Below, in pieces: positions 36,368 to 45,708 of a stretch of DNA of 64,000 nucleotides. The notes beneath the pieces were generated by a model. It ran no database searches, had not been told where the DNA came from, and saw only the letters and a list, made by a program, of their open reading frames with translations. Every line of letters begins with the position of its first letter. The first letter of the stretch is position 1. Position numbers and translations under genes: made by a program. This DNA is from SZUA-365 sp034002405 (GTDB lineage Bacteria > Bacteroidota > Ignavibacteria > SZUA-365): NCBI GenBank assembly GCA_034002405.1, contig JAVFAS010000008.1:10387-74386 (forward strand). The letters are read 5' to 3'.

Positions 36368-37543
36368 CTAATCGACAACTCTGTTCCACACGCGGAGGAA
36401 GTTCGCACCGAGGATGCCACGGATATCCTGCTCCGAAACTCCCTTTTTCAGCAGGGCACGGGTCAGCATCGGGAGGTCGGTGACGTCATGGAGCCCGACG
36501 GGCGTGAGACCGATGCCGTCGAAGTCCGATCCGAGTCCGACATGCGCGGCGCCCGCCACGCGCACGGCATGCAGGATGTGCGCCACGACGTCGTCGATGG
36601 TGCAGAGCTTCTCTGCCGTGGCCGCCGCGATCAACGCATCGTATTCCTTCAGGAAGGCCGCGTCGCGACGCGGATACCGCTTCTTCAGCGCGGTGGCGCG
36701 CGCCTCGAATTCCCGCATGCGCGCGATGCGTTTCGTGCCGAGATTCGACATCAGGAACGAGGGGACGTACGTCATCATCGCCACGCCGTCGCTTTTCGCG
36801 ATGGCGCGGAGTTGCGCGTCGGTCAGATTGCGGTGATGCGCGCGGATGGCGGCACAGCCCGAATGAGAAGCAAAGAGCGGGTGGGTGGACGTGGCGGCGA
36901 CGTCCCAGAACGTCCGTTCGCCACTGTGCGAGAGATCGATCAGCACACCGAGCGAATCGAGAAGTCGGACGAAGGACTTCCCGTTCGCCGAGAGACCTGC
37001 CCGGACCGACCCCGCGGCCTCGTCCTTCGAGCTGCTCGCCCAGCTCGTGCTGACGTTCCAGGTCGGACCGAAGCTGCGAAGACCGCGTCGGTACAGCGCG
37101 ATGATCCGATCGCGGCGCCCGTCGACACAGGTTGCCCCCTCGAGCGCGAGCACGCCGGCAAGGAGTCCGCCCGCGGTGATGCGCTCGATGTCTCCCGCTC
37201 GCGTGGCGATCGCGAGGCGATCGGGATTGCGCGCGGCGATCGCCCGCAGCGAATCGATTTCCGCGAGCGCGTAGCGCCAGCCTTTCTCCCCGCGCAGTTT
37301 CGTGGGGACCCACACCGAGAAAAGTTGGACGTCCACGCCGCCATCACGGAAGCGGGGGAGATCGCTGTGTCCGCCGCGCGTGCGGGTTTCGATGTTCACA
37401 CCCTTCATCACGCGCGCAAGGATGTCATTGTGACCATCCACGACCAGCGCCGACGTGTGCAGGGTGCGGTAGCGCGGTGCATCGGACGCAGGGAGCGCGA
37501 TGATCGCAATACAAAGGAAAAACGGAGAGAAATATCGTCTCAT
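36368..37543 (-). CDS. Membrane dipeptidase (M19, renal dipeptidase family)
   Basis: 391 residues from the ATG at 37543, which opens a signal peptide (RRYFSPFFLCIAIIALPAS). Zinc-binding landmarks of peptidase M19: HND in VVDGHNDILAR, the bridging Glu in LALEGATCVDG, the His pair region LIDLSHSGERTFWDV and FASHSGCAAIRAHHRNLTD, and the Asp in HVGLGSDFDGIGL. Hydrolyses dipeptides in the periplasm or outside. Confidence 0.92.
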   Translation of the reverse strand: MRRYFSPFFLCIAIIALPASDAPRYRTLHTSALVVDGHNDILARVMKGVNIETRTRGGHSDLPRFRDGGVDVQLFSVWVPTKLRGEKGWRYALAEIDSLRAIAARNPDRLAIATRAGDIERITAGGLLAGVLALEGATCVDGRRDRIIALYRRGLRSFGPTWNVSTSWASSSKDEAAGSVRAGLSANGKSFVRLLDSLGVLIDLSHSGERTFWDVAATSTHPLFASHSGCAAIRAHHRNLTDAQLRAIAKSDGVAMMTYVPSFLMSNLGTKRIARMREFEARATALKKRYPRRDAAFLKEYDALIAAATAEKLCTIDDVVAHILHAVRVAGAAHVGLGSDFDGIGLTPVGLHDVTDLPMLTRALLKKGVSEQDIRGILGANFLRVWNRVVD

Positions 37544-37561
37544 CGTGCATCCAGGTGGAAT

Positions 37562-37602
37562 GGAAAAAGAGCACACCATCCATGGGGGTAGACGGTGTGC
37601 TC
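37562..37602 (-). terminator. Rho-independent terminator of the histone-H1-like gene
   Basis: Stem gagcacacc (37569-37577) with ggtgtgctc (37594-37602), followed on the minus strand by a TTTTTCC tract (37562-37568). It lies between the H1-like gene and the dipeptidase gene, isolating the two. Confidence 0.8.
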
Positions 37603-37656
37603 GAAAAGAGAATCCGCGGGAAAACGAAGCCGCGGAACGATGCGCATCCGTGGGGC

Positions 37657-37842
37657 TTAGTCGCCGCCTTCGGTCTTCTTGATGGCCTGGACCTCCATGC
37701 GCACGTCCTGTGCGAACTTCTTCAGTTCGTTCATGTGCTTGCGCAGCCGGGTACCGGCGGACTTGTTGTTCTTCACGTAGAACTTGTCGAAATCCTGCTC
37801 GAAGGTCTTGACAAGGTCGAGCAGGTCCTGGTATTTACTCAT
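37657..37842 (-). CDS. Histone H1-like small basic protein (Hc1 family)
   Basis: 61 residues from the ATG at 37842, which has an AGGAGG-type site directly upstream; the longer frame is not supported. The sequence (KYQDLLDLVKTFEQDFDKFY then KSAGTRLRKHMNELKKFAQ) matches the short histone H1-like proteins that are widespread and highly expressed in Bacteroidota. Unlike chlamydial Hc1 it lacks the lysine/alanine-rich tail, and its DNA-binding role is assumed from the family name. It has its own terminator, so it is probably a single-gene transcript. Confidence 0.85.
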   Translation of the reverse strand: MSKYQDLLDLVKTFEQDFDKFYVKNNKSAGTRLRKHMNELKKFAQDVRMEVQAIKKTEGGD

Positions 37843-38033
37843 GACTCCTCCGTCTATGACTGAACGCGACTGATGGCGATGAACGCCCGTAATATACCAA
37901 TTCGGGCAGATATGCAAAATGCGCAATGTCGGGAGCGTGTGTTTTTGTACATTGTTCCGACGCCGGTACCGGACCCCCGACCCGGCGTGGATCGCGTCCG
38001 CGGTCCGACATCGTCAATCACTCAGGACAAGCC

Positions 38034-38681
38034 ATGAAACACGAACACGAGCGAAGGCAGATCGTGTCCTTCCTTCGACGCATGCTGGCGGCACGCCTGA
38101 CGACAGGGTCGGGCGGAAACATCAGCATTCGGATCGGGGACACCGAGACCTTCGCCATCAGTCCCACCGGTATCGCGTATGACCGCATGCGTGCCAAGGA
38201 CGTCATGGTGGTCGATTTCTCCGGACACGTGCGTTCTGGAAAACGGAAACCGTCCTCGGAATGGCGCATGCACGCGGAAGTCTATGCCGCGCGACCGGAT
38301 GCCGGTGCGATCGTGCACACGCATTCGGTGCATGCGAGCACCTTCGCCTGCCTGCGCGAGGAGATTCCCGCGGTGCATTACCTGATTGGCTGGGCCGGTC
38401 ACACGGTTCCCCTGGCACCCTATGCAACCTACGGGAGTGTGGAGCTTGCGCGTGCCGCGGTGGAGACGCTCGGTTCCGATTCCCAGGCCGTGCTCCTCGC
38501 TTCACACGGACTGCTCGCGATCGGGCGCGATATCACGGCGGCTTTCGCGGTCGCCGAGGAAATCGAGCTCGTCGCGCGGATCGCCTGGCAAGCCCGCGCC
38601 ATCGGCACGCCGGTGGAATTGCCGCGGGAGGAAATGGACCGCGTGCTGGAGAAATTCCGCACCTACGGCCAACAGGAATAA
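38034..38681 (+). CDS. Class II aldolase / fuculose-phosphate-aldolase-like protein
   Basis: 215 residues from the ATG at 38034. Phosphate-binding loop TTGSGGNISIR and SPTGIAYDRM, catalytic Glu in SSEWRMHAEVY, zinc ligands HTHSVHAS and the third His in LASHGLLAIG. Cleaves a sugar phosphate to an aldehyde and dihydroxyacetone phosphate or a related reaction. Six bases separate it from the radical SAM gene. Confidence 0.88.
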   Translation: MKHEHERRQIVSFLRRMLAARLTTGSGGNISIRIGDTETFAISPTGIAYDRMRAKDVMVVDFSGHVRSGKRKPSSEWRMHAEVYAARPDAGAIVHTHSVHASTFACLREEIPAVHYLIGWAGHTVPLAPYATYGSVELARAAVETLGSDSQAVLLASHGLLAIGRDITAAFAVAEEIELVARIAWQARAIGTPVELPREEMDRVLEKFRTYGQQE

Positions 38682-38687
38682 GATCGC

Positions 38688-40400
38688 ATGTTTCTCCCGA
38701 TGTACCGGTCGGAATTGCGTGCCTTGGGGTGGGACGCGCTCGACGTCATTCTCGTCAGTGGGGATGCCTACATCGATGCACCACAGATCGGCGCCGCCGT
38801 CATCGGGCGCGTCCTTGTCGCGGCAGGATTTCGCGTGGGCATCATCGCACAACCGGACCTCGAGACCCCCGACGATATCACACGCCTCGGCACACCTCGC
38901 TTGTTCTGGGGTGTCACGGCCGGCAGTGTCGATTCGATGGTCGCCAATTACACCGCCGTGAAGAAGAAACGGCGCTCGGATGATTATACGCCGGGGGGAG
39001 AAAACACCCGTCGTCCCGATCGCGCCAGTATTGTCTACAGCAATCTCATCCGGCGCGTGTGCAAGCGCGGCATCGGCGCGCCACCGCCCGTGCCGATCGT
39101 GTTGGGTGGACTCGAAGCCAGCCTGCGGCGCATCGCGCATTATGACTACTGGAACGATCGCGTACGACGCTCGCTGCTGTTCGATGCGAAAGCGGACCTG
39201 CTGGTCTATGGCATGGGGGAGGGTACGGTGCTCGAACTCGCGCGTCGCCTCGATCGGGGGGAATCGCTCTCGGGGATCCCGGGGACCTGCGAAATCGCGC
39301 ATGTGCCACCGGCGGACTATCTGCCGCTTCCGTCGTTCGAACAGGTGCGGGATGACGCGGATGCGTTCATGCGGATGTACCGGATTTTTTATGACAACAC
39401 CGATCCCGTGACCGCGCGAGGATTGGCGCAACCGCATGGGGAGCGATGGCTCGTGCAGCATCCACCGCCCGCGTACGAAACGCAGGAACAGCTCGATGCC
39501 ACTGCCGCCCTTCCGTTCCGCCGCGATGCGCATCCATCGTATGTCGGACAGGGCGCTCTCACCGCGCTCGATACCATCCGCTTCTCGCTGCAGACCCACC
39601 GCGGATGTTATGGCGAATGCAATTTCTGCGCGATCGCCGTGCATGAGGGACGGCGGGTGCGCTGGCGCAGCGAAGGTTCGATCCTCACGGAGGCGGAGGC
39701 ATTCACGAAGCATCCGCGATTCCGCGGCGTCATTCCCGACGTGGGCGGACCCACCGCGAACATGTACGGTTTCGAGTGCACGAAGAAGCTCGAGAAGGGG
39801 GCATGCACGGAAAAACGATGCGTGTATCCGGAACTCTGCCGGCAACTTCCGGTCGATCATTCGCGATACACGCAGCTGCTCGGGAAACTGCGGCGCGTCG
39901 AGGGGGTGCGCCATGTCTTTGTCGCCAGCGGCATCCGTCATGACCTGGTCATGCATGACCGGCGCTGTGGCATGGCGTTCATGGACGAACTCGTCCGGCA
40001 TCACGTTTCCGGCCAGCTCAAGCTCGCACCCGAGCACAGCGAGTCGGACGTGCTCGACCTGATGGGGAAAGGGGGAACAGAGGATTTGCTCGATTTCCGC
40101 GAACGCTTTTTCACGATTTCCCGCGACGCGGGGAAAAAACAGTTTCTCACCTACTACTTCATCGCTGCCTATCCCGGCAGCGAGGAGCGGCACATGCGGG
40201 CGCTGCGCGAGTTTGCCGCGCGCGCGTTGCGGATCGCACCCGAACAGGTGCAGATTTTCACGCCCACGCCCGGTACCTGGGCCAGTGTCATGTATCACAC
40301 CGGCCGGAATCCGTTCACCGGCGAAGCACTCGCGATCGCGCGCACGGACAGGGACAAACAGCGGCAAAAGGACATTCTCACCCGGGGAATTCGAACATAA
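38688..40400 (+). CDS. YgiQ-family (UPF0313) radical SAM protein
   Basis: 570 residues. N-terminal B12-like domain (DVILVSGDAYIDAPQIGAAV), then the radical SAM core with a 4Fe-4S motif CYGECNFC in QTHRGCYGECNFCAIAVHEG. A further Cys cluster CTEKRCVYPELC sits just after. The C-terminal part has the conserved YPGSEERHMRAL and QVQIFTPTPGTWASVMY. Family function is unknown. Close coupling to the upstream aldolase gene (6 bp) implies one transcript. Confidence 0.93.
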   Translation: MFLPMYRSELRALGWDALDVILVSGDAYIDAPQIGAAVIGRVLVAAGFRVGIIAQPDLETPDDITRLGTPRLFWGVTAGSVDSMVANYTAVKKKRRSDDYTPGGENTRRPDRASIVYSNLIRRVCKRGIGAPPPVPIVLGGLEASLRRIAHYDYWNDRVRRSLLFDAKADLLVYGMGEGTVLELARRLDRGESLSGIPGTCEIAHVPPADYLPLPSFEQVRDDADAFMRMYRIFYDNTDPVTARGLAQPHGERWLVQHPPPAYETQEQLDATAALPFRRDAHPSYVGQGALTALDTIRFSLQTHRGCYGECNFCAIAVHEGRRVRWRSEGSILTEAEAFTKHPRFRGVIPDVGGPTANMYGFECTKKLEKGACTEKRCVYPELCRQLPVDHSRYTQLLGKLRRVEGVRHVFVASGIRHDLVMHDRRCGMAFMDELVRHHVSGQLKLAPEHSESDVLDLMGKGGTEDLLDFRERFFTISRDAGKKQFLTYYFIAAYPGSEERHMRALREFAARALRIAPEQVQIFTPTPGTWASVMYHTGRNPFTGEALAIARTDRDKQRQKDILTRGIRT

Positions 40401-40489
40401 TCGACATGCGGCGCTCATAATACCGTAACAGTACTCGGCTAACATACGGCATGCAATTCTGTATGTCCGAGAAACAACGAGTACGCAGC

Positions 40490-43297
40490 ATGAACACCTC
40501 TCCCTCCCGGCGATGGCTTGCCGTCGTCGTCTTCCTTTTCTTGCCTTCACTGACATTTTCCCAGGGCGCCACGATCACCGGGACGGTGGTGGACGCCGCC
40601 ACCGGCGAGGCCCTCATCGGCGCGAATGTCCTGCTCGTGGGAACGGGAACCGGGAGCACGACAAACGTCGACGGCATGTACGCGATCCACGGCATCGCGC
40701 CGGGCCGGTATGATCTCCAGGTTTCCTACGTCTCCTATACGAAGAAATTCGTCCGCGGCATCACCCTCGAGGACGGGAAGGTGCGCACGATGGATGTGGA
40801 CCTGCAGTCCGAAGCCTTCGAGATGGAAGAAGTCGTCGTCGAAGCGAACGCCATTCGAAGTTCCGAAGCGGCATTGTTGGCGTTGCAGAAGAAATCGGCC
40901 GCGGTCAGTGATGCGATCAGCGAGGAACAGATCAAGAAATCACCCGATTCCGATGCGGCCGATGCGGTCAAGCGTGTCACCGGTGTCTCGGTGGTCGGGG
41001 GCAAATATACCTACGTCCGTGGTCTCGGAGAGCGGTACAGCAGCACGCAACTCAACGAGACCTCCTTGCCGAGTCCCGAACCGGAAAAGAAGGTGGTGCC
41101 GTTCGACATTTTTCCGTCGAACATGATCCAGGACCTGGTGACGGCAAAAACCTTCACGCCGGACCAGCCAGGAAATTTCTCCGGCGGTCTGGTGAAAATC
41201 AATACCCGGGAATTTCCTTCCCGTTTCACGATGAGCGCGGGCATTTCGACGGGATTCAATACACTGAACACCACGGCGGATCTGCCCACCTACACGGGTG
41301 GCACGACGGATTTCCTCGGCTTCGACGACGGCACGCGCGCGTTACCCGCGGGGGTGCCGCGTACGCCCCCGCTCCAGCGACCGACCAGTGCCCAGAGTTC
41401 GCAACTGCTCGGCCTGTTCAACAATCAGTGGTCGCCGCAACGCGGTAGTGCGCCCCCGAACATGGGAGTGAATCTTTCGATCGGAGACCAGATCCATTTT
41501 GGACGTGTACCCGTTGGCTACCTCGCCTCGCTCTCGTACAGCGCCGAGACCAGTTACCGGGAGAAGCAGGAGCGCTATCCGACGCAGGAAGTGGATCCAT
41601 CGACCGGCCGCGCGCAGTTGAAGGATGACTACACCGTGCGACAGGGCACCAGCAGCGTTCTCTGGGGTGCCTTGCTCAATCTCAGCACGCGTCTGACACC
41701 GTCCGATAAAATCAGCGTGAAGTCGATGTTCAACCGCTCCTCCGACGACGAGACGCGATTGATCGACGGATACTCCGCCCAGGGGTCCTCCTCCGGGTAC
41801 TATCAGGCCAGCCGCCTCCAGTTCGTCGGGCGCTCGATCTTCTCGTCGGTGCTCGCGGGTGAACACCAGCTTGCCGGACTGTTGAACTCGAAACTCGAGT
41901 GGCGCGGATCGTTCGCGCTCGCGCAGCGCGACGAACCGGACAATCGCGAAACCGTCTACGCGCTCGAACAGGGCAGTGGCCGGTACTTCTTCCCGAACAA
42001 CTTCGGAAGTGGGAATGGACGATTCTTCTCTGCATTGAGTGATATCTCGCGCAATCTTGGATTCGACTGGACTGTTCCCCTTGCCGGCCTCGGGGAACAG
42101 AACAGTCGCATCAAAATCGGCGCCCTTGCGGACCTGCGCAGCCGCGAGTTCTCCGCACGGCGCTTTCTGTTCAGCAACGTGAATGCCGCGTCGCAGTACC
42201 TGCCGCCCGAGGAGCTGTTCACCGCGGAGATGGTGGCCACCGGCAACATCGAGTTCCTCGACGCCACCGCCGCCAACGATGCCTACGACGCGAATGAAAC
42301 AACGCTCGCGGGGTATGCCATGGTGGATATGCCCCTGACGCAGACACTGCGACTCGTCGCGGGTGCGCGATTCGAACACACCGCCACCGAGGTCACCTCC
42401 TACAACCCCTTTGGCCTGATGGCCGCCGATGCGATGAATGCATCGATCATGAACGCGAACCTGCTGCCTTCGGTGAGCCTGATCTATAGCGTCACCGAAC
42501 GCATGAATCTGCGCGCGGCGTTTTCCCGGACCATCGCGCGCCCGGAATTCCGCGAACTCGCGCCATTCCGCTTCGATGATTACCGCACGAGCACCTACGG
42601 CAACGCAGCCCTCACGCAGACCAGCATCACGAATTTCGACCTGCGTTGGGAGTGGTATCCGAATCCCGGCGAGATCATCGCGGTCAGCGCGTTCTCGAAG
42701 TACTTCACCGATCCGATTGAAAAAGTGCTGTACCCCAGCGCCAACAACAACTTCGTCATCCCGATCAACGCCAACGATGCGCGGAACATCGGGATGGAAT
42801 TCGAGCTGCGCAAGAACCTCGGCTTCGCCACCGACGTGCTCGACCGCTTCAACCTCGGGGTGAATGTCACACTGATGGAATCGGAGATCGAATTCCGTGC
42901 GGACGAACGCTTCGCCGTGCGCGCCATCCCGGGCCTCGAGTATCTCTCGGCCGAGGGCTTTGCGAACAGCACGCGTCCGCTGGAAGGGATGTCGCCGTAT
43001 GTGGTGAACCTCTCGCTGGGCTACAGCGCGCCGAGCGGCACGTCGGTGATGGCGTTCTGGAACGTGCTCGGCGAACGCATTCGCGAGGTCGGAACCAGCG
43101 GCTATGACGACACCTACGAACAGGCGCGCAACCAGGTCGATGTCACGATCGCGCAGACCATCACCGGCGCACTTTCGATGAAGGTTGCGATGAAGAACCT
43201 GCTGGATGAGGATTATGTCTTCCGCATGGGCGATCTCGAAACATCGCGCTTCCGCGTCGGACGTGCATTCTCTCTCGGCCTTTCATATGCGATATAA
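40490..43297 (+). CDS. TonB-dependent receptor with carboxypeptidase-regulatory-like N-terminus
   Basis: 935 residues from the ATG at 40490. Signal peptide (WLAVVVFLFLPSLTFSQ), a CarboxypepD_reg-like domain (ITGTVVDAATGEALIGANV, GRYDLQVSYVSYTKK), TonB box region (EMEEVVVEANAIR), plug domain (RVTGVSVVGGKYTYVRGLGE) and a 22-strand barrel ending in FSLGLSYAI. The plug sequence PDQPGNFSGGLVKINT is characteristic of one clade of receptors often found beside a beta-helix lipoprotein, which is the next gene here. Substrate unknown. Confidence 0.93.
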   Translation: MNTSPSRRWLAVVVFLFLPSLTFSQGATITGTVVDAATGEALIGANVLLVGTGTGSTTNVDGMYAIHGIAPGRYDLQVSYVSYTKKFVRGITLEDGKVRTMDVDLQSEAFEMEEVVVEANAIRSSEAALLALQKKSAAVSDAISEEQIKKSPDSDAADAVKRVTGVSVVGGKYTYVRGLGERYSSTQLNETSLPSPEPEKKVVPFDIFPSNMIQDLVTAKTFTPDQPGNFSGGLVKINTREFPSRFTMSAGISTGFNTLNTTADLPTYTGGTTDFLGFDDGTRALPAGVPRTPPLQRPTSAQSSQLLGLFNNQWSPQRGSAPPNMGVNLSIGDQIHFGRVPVGYLASLSYSAETSYREKQERYPTQEVDPSTGRAQLKDDYTVRQGTSSVLWGALLNLSTRLTPSDKISVKSMFNRSSDDETRLIDGYSAQGSSSGYYQASRLQFVGRSIFSSVLAGEHQLAGLLNSKLEWRGSFALAQRDEPDNRETVYALEQGSGRYFFPNNFGSGNGRFFSALSDISRNLGFDWTVPLAGLGEQNSRIKIGALADLRSREFSARRFLFSNVNAASQYLPPEELFTAEMVATGNIEFLDATAANDAYDANETTLAGYAMVDMPLTQTLRLVAGARFEHTATEVTSYNPFGLMAADAMNASIMNANLLPSVSLIYSVTERMNLRAAFSRTIARPEFRELAPFRFDDYRTSTYGNAALTQTSITNFDLRWEWYPNPGEIIAVSAFSKYFTDPIEKVLYPSANNNFVIPINANDARNIGMEFELRKNLGFATDVLDRFNLGVNVTLMESEIEFRADERFAVRAIPGLEYLSAEGFANSTRPLEGMSPYVVNLSLGYSAPSGTSVMAFWNVLGERIREVGTSGYDDTYEQARNQVDVTIAQTITGALSMKVAMKNLLDEDYVFRMGDLETSRFRVGRAFSLGLSYAI

Positions 43298-43432
43298 AGG
43301 ATCTAAATGTCTTCTCGGACACGATGTCGGGCATGGGGACGCGGGTGCGTTCATCGCATCCGCTCCCTCGACGTCGTCGTCACATTCCCGTACCGTCTTC
43401 ACTTCATTGTTTCATCATTCTGGAGTTCTTCC

Positions 43433-44809
43433 ATGTCTTTGATCACACGACTTTTCGCCTTCGGAACGCTTGCGGGCGGCCTCCTGCTCGGTGGCTGCAG
43501 CGATGACGACAACGGCACCCCCGTCGATCCGAATCCGACCGACACCCGTGTCGAGCTCGTCGGAAACATTCTCGGCGATCGCGTGCTCAGCGCCGACAGC
43601 GTCTACGTTCTCAAGGGTTTTGTCATGGTGCAGCCCGGCGCGGTGCTGACGATTCCGGCCGGCACGCGCATCGAAGGCGACTTCGCCACGAAGGGCGCGT
43701 TGATCACCGTGCGCGGCAGCGGCAACGCGCCGAGCGGAAAAATCATGGCCGAAGGGACGGCGAGCAAGCCCATCGTGTTCACCTCGAGTCAGCCCATCGG
43801 CCAGCGCAAGCGTGGTGACTGGGGCGGCATCGTGCTCAACGGCCTCGCGCCCACCAATTGGCCGGGCGGCACCGGCGTCGGAGAAGGAAACACCGGCGCG
43901 TACGGCGGCAGCAAGGCCGACGACAACAGCGGCGTGCTGCGCTACGTCCGCATCGAATATGGTGGAACGAAAATCACACCCGACAACGAGATCAACGGCC
44001 TCACGCTCAACGCCGTCGGCGCGGGCACGGTGATCGAGCATGTGCAGACGCATTACATCGCCGATGACGGTTTCGAATGGTTCGGTGGCACGGTCAATGC
44101 GAAGTATCTCGTCAGCTCCGGAAACGACGACGATTCCTTCGACATGGATTACGGTTTCTCGGGCAAGCTCCAGTTCCTGTTCACCTTGCAGGATCCGGAT
44201 CTCGCCAACCGCGGGCTCGAGATGGACAACGACGCATCCGGCAGTCCCAACGTCACGACCGCCCCGACGAGTGGTGCGGACATGCTTTCCTATGCGGGAA
44301 CGCAGACGCTGACCAGTCCGCTGATCTACAACTGGACCATCGTCGGCGCGGGGAAGGAAAAGGCGAATGACGACAACAACGATGGTTTGTACATCCGTCG
44401 CAACAGCCAGGCGCGCTTCGCCAATGTGCTGATCACCAACTTCGGCAACTATTCCGTGGTTGTCGATGGTTCGGGCTCGATCGGGCATTTCGAGAATGGG
44501 GCCTCGTACATCAAGAACTCCATTTTCCACGGCGGCAAGGGTGGCTATGCCCATCGCGGTGGCAGCGGAACCGTGGCACAGTCCATTCCCGCGGCGTGGA
44601 ACACCCGCGCAGCCGATCCGCAGCTGACCAGCATCGTGTTCACGACCCCGGATCCGCGGCCGAAATCGACTTCCCCGGCCCTGAATGGCGCCGCCGATCC
44701 CGCGCAGGATTCGATGAGCAAGGGCTTCTTCACCTCCGCTCCCTACGTGGGTGCGTTCGACGGCAGCAATAACTGGCTCGCCGGGTGGACGAACTTCGCG
44801 AAAAATTGA
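43433..44809 (+). CDS. Beta-helix lipoprotein paired with TonB-dependent receptor
   Basis: 458 residues from the ATG at 43433. Lipoprotein signal with lipobox LLLGGC, so lipid-anchored on the outer membrane. The mature part is a parallel-beta-helix-like fold (VLKGFVMVQPGAVLTIPAGTR, KPIVFTSSQ, GVLRYVRIEYGG, LNAVGAGTVIEHVQ). It has the GDWGGIVLNG and DDGFEWFGGTVNAKYLVSS signatures of a family nearly always found next to TonB receptors. Probably a surface cofactor for the receptor 135 bp upstream. Confidence 0.85.
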   Translation: MSLITRLFAFGTLAGGLLLGGCSDDDNGTPVDPNPTDTRVELVGNILGDRVLSADSVYVLKGFVMVQPGAVLTIPAGTRIEGDFATKGALITVRGSGNAPSGKIMAEGTASKPIVFTSSQPIGQRKRGDWGGIVLNGLAPTNWPGGTGVGEGNTGAYGGSKADDNSGVLRYVRIEYGGTKITPDNEINGLTLNAVGAGTVIEHVQTHYIADDGFEWFGGTVNAKYLVSSGNDDDSFDMDYGFSGKLQFLFTLQDPDLANRGLEMDNDASGSPNVTTAPTSGADMLSYAGTQTLTSPLIYNWTIVGAGKEKANDDNNDGLYIRRNSQARFANVLITNFGNYSVVVDGSGSIGHFENGASYIKNSIFHGGKGGYAHRGGSGTVAQSIPAAWNTRAADPQLTSIVFTTPDPRPKSTSPALNGAADPAQDSMSKGFFTSAPYVGAFDGSNNWLAGWTNFAKN

Positions 44810-44841
44810 TTGCACGATCCTCCTTCACGCAATCACAGGTG

Positions 44842-44871
44842 CGCGGCGGTCCTTTCCACGGGACCGCCGCG
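44842..44871 (+). terminator. Hairpin after the beta-helix lipoprotein gene
   Basis: 11-bp stem cgcggcggtcc (44842-44852) / ggaccgccgcg (44861-44871) with an 8-base loop. No U tract follows; partial termination or transcript stabilisation. Confidence 0.5.
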
Positions 44872-44912
44872 TCCCGTCTCCCGCTGCGCTCCCGATTACC
44901 ATGAGGAATGAG

Positions 44913-45503
44913 ATGATTCGCGTTCTGTCCATTGTCCTTGTTCTCCTCGTCGCCGGCGGATGCGGGCGCTCCACACCGGAAGCGACCTCCCGTGGCGTCC
45001 ATGTCCGGGCGCATGATCCCGCGCAACCGGACAAGAATCACGCGCCTCCGACGCTTCCGGATTCCATTCGCACCCGTCGCTTCATCCCGGCATACGGCAG
45101 CATCGAGGCTCTTGCCCGGGCCTTCCTCGACGCGATCGCACTGGCGGATGCCCAGGCGCTGCGGGACCTGCTCGTCACGGAACGGGAATTCCAAAACTGG
45201 CTCTGGCCGGAATTCCCGATGAGTGACCCTGCAATGAACGTGCCGGATGGATTCGCGTGGCGGAACCTCGCCGTAAAAAGCGACAAGGGACTCCGGAGAA
45301 TCCTCCGCGAACATGGGGGAACACGGTATGTGATGCAGGCCGTGCGCTTCGTGGAGGAAGTCGAAGTGTACCCCTCGTTCCGCGTGCGTGGTGGCACACG
45401 CATCGATGCGCGCGACGGCCGGGGTGCACCCGTCACGATCACCGCGGCCGGTTCGGTGGTCCAACTCAACGGCCACTACAAGTTCATGAGCTACCGCGAA
45501 TAA
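44913..45503 (+). CDS. Small lipoprotein of unknown family
   Basis: 196 residues from the ATG at 44913, where AGGAA lies 4 bp upstream (44901 is a possible alternative). Lipobox VAGGC after a short hydrophobic segment. The mature part starts with an Arg/Pro-rich linker, followed by a compact domain with YGSIEALARAFLDAIALADA (a typical opening of small NTF2-like or DUF4878-type domains). No catalytic motif seen. Third gene behind the TonB receptor. Confidence 0.75.
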   Translation: MIRVLSIVLVLLVAGGCGRSTPEATSRGVHVRAHDPAQPDKNHAPPTLPDSIRTRRFIPAYGSIEALARAFLDAIALADAQALRDLLVTEREFQNWLWPEFPMSDPAMNVPDGFAWRNLAVKSDKGLRRILREHGGTRYVMQAVRFVEEVEVYPSFRVRGGTRIDARDGRGAPVTITAAGSVVQLNGHYKFMSYRE

Positions 45504-45521
45504 CCATCCCACGCTCCGCTA

Positions 45522-45554
45522 CCAACGGCCAACAGCCAACGGCCAACAGCCAAC
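45522..45554. repeat. Heptameric tandem repeat (RGCCAAC)
   Basis: ggccaac and agccaac alternate, giving a 14-bp period (45527-45540 and 45541-45554 identical). The array runs into the N gap, so its real length is unknown. Such short tandem heptamers are known in cyanobacterial intergenic DNA (STRR) and in metagenomes; relation is inferred. Confidence 0.85.
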
Positions 45555-45654
45555 NNNNNNNNNNNNNNNNNNNNNNNNNNNNNNNNNNNNNNNNNNNNNN
45601 NNNNNNNNNNNNNNNNNNNNNNNNNNNNNNNNNNNNNNNNNNNNNNNNNNNNNN
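45555..45654. other. Assembly gap (100 Ns) at a heptamer array
   Basis: Exactly 100 Ns. Unlike the other gaps, the right flank does not repeat the left flank, so real sequence (probably more repeats and the upstream part of the M16 promoter) is missing here. Confidence 0.95.
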
Positions 45655-45708
45655 GATGTTCGTATCGCTGACAATGCTGTCTTTCCCGAACATATACCGG
45701 AGTTTCAG

